Of a DNA stretch of 24,727 bases, positions 7,471-15,593 are shown in pieces. A program made the translations under genes and the position numbers. This DNA is from JAWWPY01 sp036394075 (GTDB lineage: Bacteria > Actinomycetota > Actinomycetes > Streptosporangiales > Streptosporangiaceae): NCBI GenBank assembly GCA_036394075.1, contig DASWFT010000249.1, positions 1 through 24,727 of the forward strand. The letters are read 5' to 3'. The notes under the pieces are model-generated. The model was not told the DNA's origin. It was given only the letters and a program-made list of their open reading frames with translations, and did not search any database. How positions within the stretch are numbered: position 1 is the stretch's first letter; each line of letters opens with the position of its first letter.

Positions 7471-9759
7471 GTGGCTCACGAGGCGTCGCATGATCGTGCG
7501 CAAAGTTCACCAGCACAGCGTGCCTTCGTAACACGGCGGTGGTGGCGGATAGCTGTGGAGGCTGGCTGCGATGCTGCCGCCTGGCTGTGCGGCTTGCTGG
7601 GAGCCGCCGTGCTCGTTGACGACGCACCGGATATCGGCGTCTTGCCGTCGTCGCTCTGGCGAGCGGCGCTGGCCGGATGCCTGATGCCCTTCGCCTGCGG
7701 GCTCTTCGCTGGGCTGTACCGAGGCCGCTACCAGCGGGGAAGCTTCGACGAAGTCGCTGGCGTGGGCATGGCGGCGTGCGCCACCGGCCTGGCCTTGATC
7801 GCGGCGGGAACCTGGCTCGTGCCCGGCCAGCGGGCACCACTCGAAACGGTGGCAGGCGGCGCGCTCTTCGCCGTGCCCGCCATGCTCGGCGCGCGGTATG
7901 TGGCGTTCGCTGTCCGGCAGCGCTCCCGGGCCCCCGCCCGGTCGGCCGTCAAGATCATTATCTTCGGGGCTGGCAGTGCGGGCAGCCAGCTTGCTCACCG
8001 GCTGGCCGGCCAGCCTGGCGCCGAATACCGGCCAGTGGCGATGCTGGACGACGACCCGGCGAAGCGACGGCTGCGGATCCGCGGTATCCCCGTCCTCGGC
8101 GATCGCACCCGGATGGCGGCGGCGGCGGCCAAGACCGGCGCGACCGTGCTCGTGATCGCCATTGCCCGGGCGAGCGGCCCGGTGATCCGTGACCTGACCG
8201 CCGCCGCCGAGAGCTGCGGGCTGGTGCCCAAGGTCATCCCGTCGGTGCGTGAGCTGCTGACCGGCGGGGCGCACATTGAGGGCGTCCGGGACCCCAGGAT
8301 CAGCGACCTGCTCGGCCGCCGTCCCGTTGAGACCGACGTGGCGGCGGTCGCCGACAAGTTCGCGGGCAAGCGGATCCTGGTCACCGGCGCTGGCGGGTCC
8401 ATCGGCTCCGAGCTGAGCCGGCAGCTGCACCGGTTCCACCCAGCGGAATTGATCATGCTGGACCACGACGAGTCCGCGTTGCACGCCATTCAGCTCGCAC
8501 TGCACGGCCGTGCTCTCCTCGACTCCGATGAGGCGGCGCTGGCCGATATCCGGGACGCGCACCGCATCCGCGAGGTGTTCGAGCGATTCCGGCCGGAGAT
8601 CGTCTTCCACGCCGCCGCGCTCAAACACCTGCCGCTGCTGGAGCGCTTTCCCGCTGAGGCACTGAAAAGCAACGTCTGGGGTTCTCTCACGGTGCTGGAG
8701 GCGGCCGCGGCGTACGACGTCGAGTCGTTCGTGAACATCTCGACGGACAAGGCAGCGGACCCGGCGAGCGTCCTGGGCTACTCGAAACGGATCGCGGAGC
8801 GACTCACCGCCCACATGGCCAGCGAAGCAGCCGGGACCTACCTAAGCGTGCGCTTCGGTAATGTGCTCGGCAGCCGCGGATCCGTCCTTACCGCCCTGTC
8901 TGCGCAGGTCGCGGCAGGTGGCCCGATTACCGTGACGCATCCTGAGGTCAGCCGTTACTTCATGACCGCGGACGAGGCGGTCCAGCTGGTCCTCCAAGCC
9001 TCCGTCATCGGGCACGGTGGCGAGGCGCTGGTACTGGATATGGGGGAACAGGTACGGATCGCCGACATCGCACGACGCCTGGCGGCGGGCACGGCGCGCG
9101 AGATCGACATCATCTACACGGGCCTGCGGCCTGGCGAGAAGCTGGCCGAGGATCTGCTTGGGCGTGGCGAGCCAGACGAACGGCCACACCACCCGCTCAT
9201 CCGGCACGTCCGTGTACCGCCGCTGTCCCCTGGCCAGATCGCCGATCTCGATCCACGGACAGGCGCCGACGACCTGCGGGCGGCCCTCGCGAGCTGCGCC
9301 GGAAGCGTTCGGCCGGACGCCGCGCCGACAGGTGCCCGGCAGTGCTTAACCGCATCCGGGTCGTATCCGGGAGCCGGTTCATACCCCGCGGCAGCGCCAG
9401 CGACGGCAGCCGGCCCCGGCCCACCACGCAGGCCTCCGACCAGCGCCGTGCGGCAGATCACGGGAATCCATCGCGGTACGCCGGGAAACGCCTGCTCGAC
9501 CTGGCCCTGCTGTGCCTCGCGGCGCTGCCCGCGGCCGTGCTGGCCGGGGCTGGCGCGGCGGCGATCTGGCTGGACGATGGCCGGCCCCTCCTGTTCCGCC
9601 AGGTACGCGCCGGACGCGACGGGCAGCCATTTGTGCTGCTCAAACTCCGGACGATGCGGCATCGTGACCAGGCTCGCCACGTCTTCCCCGAGGCGGGGGG
9701 TCTCACCCGGGTCGGCCGCCTGCTGCGCCGCATGTCGATCGACGAACTCCCCCAGCTGA
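7471..9759 (+). CDS. Membrane-bound NDP-sugar 4,6-dehydratase (PglF/CapD/WbpM-like)
   Basis: The family converts UDP-GlcNAc to the 4-keto-6-deoxy sugar, the first step to bacillosamine and related sugars. The N-terminal part has about four membrane helices (to residue ~145). A CoA-binding-like Rossmann domain (IIIFGAGSAG near 160) follows, then the SDR dehydratase domain with VTGAGGSIGSEL near 302 and STDKA near 423. In the position of the usual Met before the GxSK motif there is Leu (VLGYSK). RPGEKL near 550 is also typical. GTG 7471 is preferred over TTG 7441 because GGGGGA precedes it. Family-like sequence ends at about 9300. The frame then stays open to 9759, in another frame of the next gene, and the part after about 9480 looks like shadow sequence. 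The true end is therefore unclear, and a -1 shift would join it to the next protein. Confidence 0.88.
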   Translation: MAHEASHDRAQSSPAQRAFVTRRWWRIAVEAGCDAAAWLCGLLGAAVLVDDAPDIGVLPSSLWRAALAGCLMPFACGLFAGLYRGRYQRGSFDEVAGVGMAACATGLALIAAGTWLVPGQRAPLETVAGGALFAVPAMLGARYVAFAVRQRSRAPARSAVKIIIFGAGSAGSQLAHRLAGQPGAEYRPVAMLDDDPAKRRLRIRGIPVLGDRTRMAAAAAKTGATVLVIAIARASGPVIRDLTAAAESCGLVPKVIPSVRELLTGGAHIEGVRDPRISDLLGRRPVETDVAAVADKFAGKRILVTGAGGSIGSELSRQLHRFHPAELIMLDHDESALHAIQLALHGRALLDSDEAALADIRDAHRIREVFERFRPEIVFHAAALKHLPLLERFPAEALKSNVWGSLTVLEAAAAYDVESFVNISTDKAADPASVLGYSKRIAERLTAHMASEAAGTYLSVRFGNVLGSRGSVLTALSAQVAAGGPITVTHPEVSRYFMTADEAVQLVLQASVIGHGGEALVLDMGEQVRIADIARRLAAGTAREIDIIYTGLRPGEKLAEDLLGRGEPDERPHHPLIRHVRVPPLSPGQIADLDPRTGADDLRAALASCAGSVRPDAAPTGARQCLTASGSYPGAGSYPAAAPATAAGPGPPRRPPTSAVRQITGIHRGTPGNACSTWPCCASRRCPRPCWPGLARRRSGWTMAGPSCSARYAPDATGSHLCCSNSGRCGIVTRLATSSPRRGVSPGSAACCAACRSTNSPS

Positions 9760-11186
9760 TCAACGTGGCACGCGGCGAGATGAGCCTGGTCGGGCCGCGG
9801 CCCACGCTGCCCTACCAGGTCCAGCGGTACGACTCCCGGCAGCGGAGCCGACTGTCCGTGCTACCCGGGCTGACCGGCCTGGCCCAGGTGCACGGTCGTA
9901 ACCGGATGAGCTGGCCCGAGCGCATCGAGTGGGATCTTACGTACGTCGAGAACCAGAGTCTCCGGCTCGACTTGGCCATACTCCTCAGCACCGTGCGGAC
10001 GGTGCTGAATGGTGACGGGGTGGGTGGCCACCCGCGCCGTGACCCCATTGCGCAAGAGGAAGGCCCGCCGCGCCCGATGCCGGGAATCCCGCCACGTATC
10101 CGGCTGGCAAAGCCTGACATCGGAGAGGAGGAAGTCGACGCGGTACGCGAGGTGCTCACCAGCGGGATGCTCACCGGCGGCCCGCAGAACGCCGCATTCG
10201 AGCGCGAATTCGCCTGCCGGCATGGAGCCATCCACGGGGTAACCTTCGCCAGCGGGACCGCGGCCCTCGCGGCCATGCTGCTGGCCGAGGGCATCGGACC
10301 AGGCGACGAGGTGATCGTCCCGTCCATGACCTTCGTATCGACCGCGACGTCCGTATGCCATGTGGGCGCGACCCCGGTCTTCGCGGACATCGATCCACGA
10401 TCGTTCAATCTCGATCCTGGTGTCATACCGCGACTCATCACCCGGCGGACTCGTGCCGTCATGACCGTGCACTACGCGGGCCAGCCGGGAGAACTCGACG
10501 CGCTGCTCGACGTGTGCGCGGACAACGGCCTCGCGCTGCTTGAGGACGCCGCGGAGGCGGCGGGGGCGGAATACCGGGGCGCGCCAGTCGGGACTTTCGG
10601 CACGTCCGCGATGTTCAGTTTCACTCCCACGAAGAACATCACCACCGGCGAAGGCGGCGTTGTCCTCACCGGGGACGCGGAAACGGCCGACAAGCTCCGC
10701 CTGCTGCGCAACCACGGGCAGCGGCGGACGTATGAACACGCGCTCATCGGCTACAACTGGCGCCTCACTGAAATGCAGGCAGCCATCGGCCGGGTCCAAC
10801 TGCGCAAGCTCGACACGATCCTGGCGCGCAAACGCGCCAACGCCACCTGGATGAGCGATCGCCTGGAACGCGTACCGGGGATCACACCGCCGTATCAGGC
10901 GTCGCATGCCCGCTCCACGCACATGCTCTACACCTGCCTGGTGCACACCGGCCGCGACGCGGTCCTCGACTTCCTCCTCAGCCGTGGCATCGAGGCACGC
11001 ATCTATTTCCCGCCCGCGCACCGGCAGCCGATCTTCGCCAGCCGGCAAGCGCACCTTCCCGTCACCGAGCAGGCCGCCGCGAAGATGCTCTCGATTCCGA
11101 TGCACTCCCGGCTCACACCGGAGGAACTCATGGATATCGCCGACACCGTCGAGGAAGCGGTCGGCCAGGCCAGGACCGCCCAGTGA
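9342..11186 (+). CDS. Fusion: PglC-like phosphoglycosyltransferase plus DegT aminotransferase
   Basis: Residues 45-222 form a monotopic phosphoglycosyltransferase that would load a sugar-1-phosphate onto undecaprenyl phosphate. They include the re-entrant hydrophobic segment 51-76, KLRTM (101-105), the catalytic Asp-Glu dyad in SIDELPQL (D134, E135), SLVGPRP (148-154) and PGLTGLAQVHGRN (175-187). After a linker rich in Pro and charged residues (223-250), residues 251-614 are a full DegT aminotransferase with FASGTAAL (302-309), EDAAEAAG (D402) and TPTKNITTGEGG (K431). The start is GTG 9342 with weak ACAGG upstream. No other in-frame start precedes the PGT domain. ATG at 10077, about 13 bases after GAGGAAGG, could give the aminotransferase alone. 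The order of neighbours (dehydratase, PGT, aminotransferase) matches a bacillosamine-type pathway. The next gene overlaps by GTGA. Confidence 0.92.
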   Translation: MLNRIRVVSGSRFIPRGSASDGSRPRPTTQASDQRRAADHGNPSRYAGKRLLDLALLCLAALPAAVLAGAGAAAIWLDDGRPLLFRQVRAGRDGQPFVLLKLRTMRHRDQARHVFPEAGGLTRVGRLLRRMSIDELPQLINVARGEMSLVGPRPTLPYQVQRYDSRQRSRLSVLPGLTGLAQVHGRNRMSWPERIEWDLTYVENQSLRLDLAILLSTVRTVLNGDGVGGHPRRDPIAQEEGPPRPMPGIPPRIRLAKPDIGEEEVDAVREVLTSGMLTGGPQNAAFEREFACRHGAIHGVTFASGTAALAAMLLAEGIGPGDEVIVPSMTFVSTATSVCHVGATPVFADIDPRSFNLDPGVIPRLITRRTRAVMTVHYAGQPGELDALLDVCADNGLALLEDAAEAAGAEYRGAPVGTFGTSAMFSFTPTKNITTGEGGVVLTGDAETADKLRLLRNHGQRRTYEHALIGYNWRLTEMQAAIGRVQLRKLDTILARKRANATWMSDRLERVPGITPPYQASHARSTHMLYTCLVHTGRDAVLDFLLSRGIEARIYFPPAHRQPIFASRQAHLPVTEQAAAKMLSIPMHSRLTPEELMDIADTVEEAVGQARTAQ

Positions 11187-12241
11187 GCCCGCTGCGGGCG
11201 GGCGTCATCGGCCTGGGCACGATGGGACGTCATCATGTCAGGGTGCTGAGCGAGCTGCCCGGTGTCGAGCTTGTCGGTGCGGCAGACCCGAGCCCGGCCG
11301 CCCGCAGCGCGGCCGACGGCGTTGCGGCGACCGCCGACCTCGACGAATTGCTCGCGCTCGGCCCCGACATGTGCGTCGTGGCCGCGCCCACGCTGGCGCA
11401 CACCGAGATCGGGCTGCGCCTGGCCGCCGCGGGCGTGCACACCCTGATAGAGAAACCTCTGGCGCACAACGTGCCGAGCGCGCTGCTGCTGGCCAAGACG
11501 TTCGAGGACCAGGGACTTGTCAGCTGCGTCGGCCACATCGAGCGGTACAACTCGGCGCTGCGGGCCATGCGCCTGCGGCTGAGCCAGGGTGAGCTGGGCG
11601 CCGTCTTCCAGGTTGCGACGCGCCGCCAGGGACCCTTTCCGGCGCGGATCCGCGATGTGGGGGTGGTGATGGACCTGGCCACCCACGATATCGATCTGAC
11701 CCGGTGGGTGACGGGCTCCCGCTATCTCAAGGTGTCCGCGTTCACCGCGCGCCCGAGCGGCAGGCCGCACGAGGATCTCGTCGCGGTCACCGGGCTGCTC
11801 CGCGATGGCACGATCACCAATCACCTGGTGAACTGGCTGTCTTCGATGAAGGAGCGGGTCGTCACGGTGACCGGCGAGCGCGGGTGCTTGCGCGCCGACG
11901 CGCTCACCAGCGAACTGTGGTTTCAGCGCAACGGAGCGATCACTTCGGACGGGCCGCGGGACCACCCCTTCCGCAACGCGTCCGAGGGCGACCTGATCCG
12001 CTTTGCCGTCGCCCGGCGCGAGGCTCTCCGCCTGGAACTGGAGAACTTCCGCGATGCCGTCCTCGGCAAGCCTGCGGATATCGTGACCATGCGGCAGGGC
12101 GTCGAAGCGGTAGAGGTAGCTGACGCCGTGCTCGCCGCGTCCTACGCGGGCACCTCGGTGAATTCCGTCACCGACGGCGTTCCCGAGCCCGGCCCTTCGC
12201 CAGCTCCTGAACGCGCCGTCGGGCAGCGGGTGCCGACGTGA
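11183..12241 (+). CDS. Gfo/Idh/MocA oxidoreductase, probable UDP-sugar 3-dehydrogenase
   Basis: This 352-residue NAD(P)-dependent enzyme has the Rossmann motif GLGTMG (10-15), the EKP motif (90-92) and GHIERYN (117-123). The acid/base region DLATHDIDL (164-172) follows. The GHIER(Y/F)N signature recalls UDP-GlcNAc(A) 3-dehydrogenases of the GnnA/WlbA/WbpB type, which oxidise C3 before a DegT enzyme adds an amino group. This is inference from motif memory, not a search. GTG 11183 overlaps the stop of the fusion gene (GTGA), and its own end overlaps the next gene in the same way, so the three are one translationally coupled unit. The last ~25 residues are Pro-rich and variable. Confidence 0.87.
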   Translation: MSPLRAGVIGLGTMGRHHVRVLSELPGVELVGAADPSPAARSAADGVAATADLDELLALGPDMCVVAAPTLAHTEIGLRLAAAGVHTLIEKPLAHNVPSALLLAKTFEDQGLVSCVGHIERYNSALRAMRLRLSQGELGAVFQVATRRQGPFPARIRDVGVVMDLATHDIDLTRWVTGSRYLKVSAFTARPSGRPHEDLVAVTGLLRDGTITNHLVNWLSSMKERVVTVTGERGCLRADALTSELWFQRNGAITSDGPRDHPFRNASEGDLIRFAVARREALRLELENFRDAVLGKPADIVTMRQGVEAVEVADAVLAASYAGTSVNSVTDGVPEPGPSPAPERAVGQRVPT

Positions 12242-13647
12242 GCGCCAGGGTGACCGTGGTCGGACTCGGCAAGATCGGTCTGCCGCTTGCCGTCCAGATC
12301 GCAGGAAAGGGGTTTCGCGTCTGGGGCGCTGACACCAGTCCTGACGTGGCCGGCCACGTCTCCGGGGGTCGGGTACCCTTCCCCGGCGAACCCGGCCTCG
12401 CCGGGCGGCTCAGCGACGTCGTCGCGGCCGGGCGGCTCACGGCGACCACGCATACCGCGGACGCGGTCTCCTCGAGTGACGTGGTGATCATTATCGTGCC
12501 GCTGGTCATGGGCACATCGGGCCGGCCGGACTACGCTTCCGTGGATGCCGCGACCGCCGCGGTCGCGTCAGGGCTGCGTCCCGGCACGCTGGTCAGCTAC
12601 GAAACGACCCTGCCCGTACACACCACACGGCACCGGCTGGCGCCTGCCCTCGCCGCGGGCTGCGGTCTTCGCCCGGGAAAGGACTTCGCGCTCTGCCACA
12701 GCCCGGAACGGGTCTCCAGTGGCCGGGTCTTCGCTGACCTGCGCCGCTACCCCAAGCTGGTTGGCGGCATCGACGTGGCCAGCGGCGAGAACGCCACGGC
12801 GTTCTACGAATCCATCCTGGACTTCGACGAGCGCCCCGACCTACCGCGCCGCAACGGTGTGTGGGATCTCGGCAGTGCCGAGGCGGCCGAGTTGGCCAAG
12901 CTGGCCGAGACCACCTACCGGGACGTCAACATCGCGCTGGCCAACGAGTTCGCCCGGTTCGCCGCGGCCGCCGGGCTCGACGCCTACCGGGTCATCGAGG
13001 CAGCCAACAGCCAGCCGTTCAGCCATATCCACCGGCCGGGCATCTCGGTCGGGGGGCACTGCATCCCCGTCTACCCGCACCTTTATCTAGCGGGCGACCC
13101 GGATGCGAGACTCCCGGCCATTGCCAGGGAGATCAACGACGCGGTACCGGGCGAGGCAGTGCGGCTGCTCGCGGGCATGACCGGAGGGCTGGCCCGCCTT
13201 CGTGTCGCGGTCCTCGGTGCCGCGTACCGGGCGGGGGTCAAGGAGACGGCGTTCTCCGGTGTCTTCGCGATTGTGAGCGAACTGCGGCGGTCTGGCGCCG
13301 TGCCCATGGTGCACGACCCGCTGTACACCGCAGCGGAGCTGGCTCGGCTTGGCTTGCCGCCCTACAGCCTCGGCGAGCCCTGCGACGCGGTGATCCTGCA
13401 CACCGACCATTGCGGGTACGCCGCCCTCACGCCCGCGGACCTGCCCGGTATCCGGGCTCTGCTGGACGGCCGGGCGATCACGGACCCGGGATTGTGGACG
13501 GCCGTCCCGCGCAAGGTCCTGGGGATCGGGACGCCGCCGGGATCAGCGACTGGCCCGGACCAGCGGCCGCGCGGGCACGCCCGCGACGACCGTTCCCTCG
13601 GGCTGGTCATGGGTGACAACGGCGCCCGCACCGACCGTGGCGCATGA
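12238..13647 (+). CDS. UDP-N-acetylhexosamine 6-dehydrogenase (WecC/WbpA-like)
   Basis: Members oxidise C6 of UDP-GlcNAc or UDP-ManNAc to the uronic acid in two NAD-dependent steps. The N-terminal Rossmann motif is VVGLGKIGLP (7-16). The catalytic Lys lies in AELAKLAETTYRDVNIA (K221) and the catalytic Cys in SVGGHCIPVYPH (C275). The C-terminal UDP-binding domain follows, with LGAAYRAGVKE. The length to the family end is about 430; the last ~35 codons overlap the oppositely oriented acetyltransferase gene and look unconstrained. The start is GTG, 4-base overlap with the Gfo gene. HSPERV at 154-159 is typical of the HexNAc subgroup. Substrate choice between GlcNAc and ManNAc is unresolved. No 2-epimerase gene is seen in the window, which slightly favours UDP-GlcNAc. 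Confidence 0.92.
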   Translation: MSARVTVVGLGKIGLPLAVQIAGKGFRVWGADTSPDVAGHVSGGRVPFPGEPGLAGRLSDVVAAGRLTATTHTADAVSSSDVVIIIVPLVMGTSGRPDYASVDAATAAVASGLRPGTLVSYETTLPVHTTRHRLAPALAAGCGLRPGKDFALCHSPERVSSGRVFADLRRYPKLVGGIDVASGENATAFYESILDFDERPDLPRRNGVWDLGSAEAAELAKLAETTYRDVNIALANEFARFAAAAGLDAYRVIEAANSQPFSHIHRPGISVGGHCIPVYPHLYLAGDPDARLPAIAREINDAVPGEAVRLLAGMTGGLARLRVAVLGAAYRAGVKETAFSGVFAIVSELRRSGAVPMVHDPLYTAAELARLGLPPYSLGEPCDAVILHTDHCGYAALTPADLPGIRALLDGRAITDPGLWTAVPRKVLGIGTPPGSATGPDQRPRGHARDDRSLGLVMGDNGARTDRGA

Positions 13648-14160
13648 GCCGATCCGCAGGCCTGGCAGCACGCACGCGTTCGAGCCCAGGGTGACCCGCT
13701 CTCCCAGCCGTACCGCCCCCGCGATGTTCGCCCCCGGCAGCACGGTCACGAAGTCCCCGAGCAGTGCGTCGTGCCCCACGGTCGCGTTGTTGTTCACGTG
13801 GACGTGCGACCCGAGCACGGCGCCATCCGAGACGGACGTGTTCGCCAGGATCACGCAGCCGGGCCCGAGCGCGGCACCGGGTGAGACTACCGCCCGCGGG
13901 TGGATCACGCGGCCGGCCGTGAGGCCGCGTGAGACCAGGGCCTGAGCCAACCGGTGACGGGCCACCGGATCCGCGATTGCGACCACGAACGTGCCGGGCC
14001 CCGCCTGTTCGGGCCGGCCCACGGGAATCCCGCCAACATCCCGGGCCTGAGCGTGCTCATCGAGGAACATGGCGGAATCCGCCGCGGATGGCAGCGCCGC
14101 ACGGAGCGCGTCGAGCGTCTCACGGCCGAACCCGCCGGCCCCGGCGATGTAGAAGGTCAT
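13543..14160 (-). CDS. PglD/NeuD-like sugar O/N-acetyltransferase
   Basis: This 205-residue left-handed beta-helix acyltransferase has an N-terminal PglD-type nucleotide-sugar binding fold beginning FYIAGAGGFGRE (3-14). Hexapeptide repeats run from about residue 86 to 190. NNNATVGHD (123-131) carries the likely catalytic base H130. The end, VVAGVPARPLV, is typical of the superfamily. It would acetylate a 4-amino (or 3-amino) UDP-sugar made by one of the DegT enzymes using acetyl-CoA. The ATG start shares ATGA with the stop of the GT4 gene that precedes it (14157-14160), so the two are coupled. Its 3' end overlaps the 6-dehydrogenase gene by 105 bp tail to tail. Confidence 0.92.
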   Translation of the reverse strand: MTFYIAGAGGFGRETLDALRAALPSAADSAMFLDEHAQARDVGGIPVGRPEQAGPGTFVVAIADPVARHRLAQALVSRGLTAGRVIHPRAVVSPGAALGPGCVILANTSVSDGAVLGSHVHVNNNATVGHDALLGDFVTVLPGANIAGAVRLGERVTLGSNACVLPGLRIGSCATVGAGAVVTHDQPEGTVVAGVPARPLVRASR

Positions 14161-15404
14161 CGCTGCGTCCGGCCCAGCGCCTGCAGGAACTGCCCGGCGA
14201 GGCCTGTGGCCCCATGATTCTCATATACCCAGCGCCTCCCCCGTTCGCCGATGGCGCTCCGGCCCGCTGCGCCCAGAGCCGCCAATCCGACGAGTGCGTC
14301 GGCTATCGCGTTCGGCGATTCCGGCGGCACAGAAATCCCCCCTCCAGACGCGCTCACCGGGGTGTCGGCGACCGCACAGGCCGAGACAACCGGGCGTCCG
14401 CTGGCGAGATAGTCGAAGAGCTTATTGCAGCTAAGGCCGAACTTGAAAACAGGGATATCCCAAAGCGCGAATAGAGTGACATCCACGGCCTCAAGGACGG
14501 CCGGGACCGCTTCCTTCGGCACCGCGGGCCAGAACAGGATGTTCGCGAGCTTATGTTCGCGGGCGATGCGCTCACACTCATCCTTCTCAAGTCCTTCTCC
14601 GACTATGACGAAGGCGATATCGTCGACATCTCGATCGCGTAGCACCCGGGCCGCTTCGACAAGGACGTCCACCCTGTTGGCCCGTACGTGGGAGCCAACA
14701 TAGCCCGCTACCATTCGGCCTTCGTCGCGCAATTGCCGGATACGCGCCACCAGTTCGGATGCGCTACCATTAGTTACCGCAACGGCCCCGGTGAAATCAG
14801 CGATCCCATTCGGGATGTAGACGACCTTTTCTTTCGGTATCCCGAGCCGGGTAATGTACTCCGTCGCGTGTGGCAGCAGGCTGATCACCATGCGCGCTCG
14901 GCGGTAAAAGAAGCGCTCTAGCATCCTGAGCAGCCGCGTCGTGACGGCACCCTCCCGTAGATCTCCCATGTCAATCAGGGTCTGCGGCCAGAGATCCCGT
15001 ACCTCGAAGACAAACGGAACCCGGCGGGCCTTGCTGATCAGGTATGCGGCGGCGACGGCGGCCAAGTGCACGGAGGAGCCCACCACGACGTCGGGTCGCG
15101 CAAAGCATCGCTGCGCCAGGATTACCCCGAAAGCGTAGCTCATCATGTTTCGCACCCGGCCGTTATCGTTGCGCAAATAGGGCACAGTGCGGATCCATAC
15201 AAAGCGGACGCCATCCACGTTTTCGACCCGCATCCGCTCGTTCTCGGCCAGCCGTTCCTCCATCAGGCTGAAGTGGCTGAAACTACTGGCGAAGATCGTG
15301 ACATCGTGGCCCTGTTCCGCGAGGATGCGGCCGAACTCGTAGTGCCGCGTGCCAGCAGGCCGGTCAGGAGGTGACGCATAGTGGTTGAGAATCCAGATCT
15401 TCAT
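14157..15404 (-). CDS. GT4 glycosyltransferase (WbuB-like)
   Basis: This GT-B enzyme of 415 residues starts MKIWILNHYASPP, with AGTRHYEFGRIL soon after. EVRDLWPQ occurs near 130 and the donor-site region KLFDYLASGRPVVSAC near 350. The sequence resembles WbuB/WcaI-type transferases that add amino-deoxy sugars, but the donor and acceptor cannot be assigned. The ATG at 15404 is chosen because AGGAG lies 10 bases upstream and it matches the family start; the frame extends 10 codons further up. The gene is clearly less GC-rich than its neighbours: 14401-14640 counts 135 of 240, about 56%, versus about 72% at 12241-12480. That suggests separate acquisition. It is followed by the acetyltransferase with a 4-base overlap. 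Confidence 0.92.
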   Translation of the reverse strand: MKIWILNHYASPPDRPAGTRHYEFGRILAEQGHDVTIFASSFSHFSLMEERLAENERMRVENVDGVRFVWIRTVPYLRNDNGRVRNMMSYAFGVILAQRCFARPDVVVGSSVHLAAVAAAYLISKARRVPFVFEVRDLWPQTLIDMGDLREGAVTTRLLRMLERFFYRRARMVISLLPHATEYITRLGIPKEKVVYIPNGIADFTGAVAVTNGSASELVARIRQLRDEGRMVAGYVGSHVRANRVDVLVEAARVLRDRDVDDIAFVIVGEGLEKDECERIAREHKLANILFWPAVPKEAVPAVLEAVDVTLFALWDIPVFKFGLSCNKLFDYLASGRPVVSACAVADTPVSASGGGISVPPESPNAIADALVGLAALGAAGRSAIGERGRRWVYENHGATGLAGQFLQALGRTQR

Positions 15405-15593
15405 GCCAGTCGCTCTCCTGAGGTTCCGCCGCACGATGGGCGGTTCGCTAGTGCAGGTTCGACCAGCAGCCTTGCTGCGCCGACGATGCCCGTCCTAGGG
15501 GTGCCTTCCCGCACAGGTTAGACGGCAATCACTTAGGGTATCGATCTAGATACTTTAAGTCACGAGCCATCCAAGTAACGCCGAACCGAGGGC
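15405..15593. promoter_or_regulatory. Divergent intergenic region, probable two promoters
   Basis: This 189-bp gap separates the leftward GT4 gene and the rightward flippase-polymerase gene. Positions 15519-15577 are AT-rich, with an imperfect palindromic block GTATC-GATCTA-GATAC at 15538-15553 and TTAGAC upstream (about 15518). It is a plausible place for back-to-back promoters or a regulator site. I could not define a clean -35/-10 pair on either strand. Confidence 0.4.

Noticed and set aside
7507..8814. Minus-strand frame of 435 codons
   Set aside because: Antisense of the dehydratase gene, which has clear motifs; this frame has none.
9342..9480. Programmed -1 frameshift site between dehydratase and PGT
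   Set aside because: No X XXY YYZ heptamer with a following stem was seen; kept only as an overlap finding.
9861..11105. Minus-strand frame of 414 codons
   Set aside because: Antisense of the PGT-aminotransferase fusion, no motif.
11003..11965. Minus-strand frame of 320 codons
   Set aside because: Antisense of the Gfo gene, no motif.
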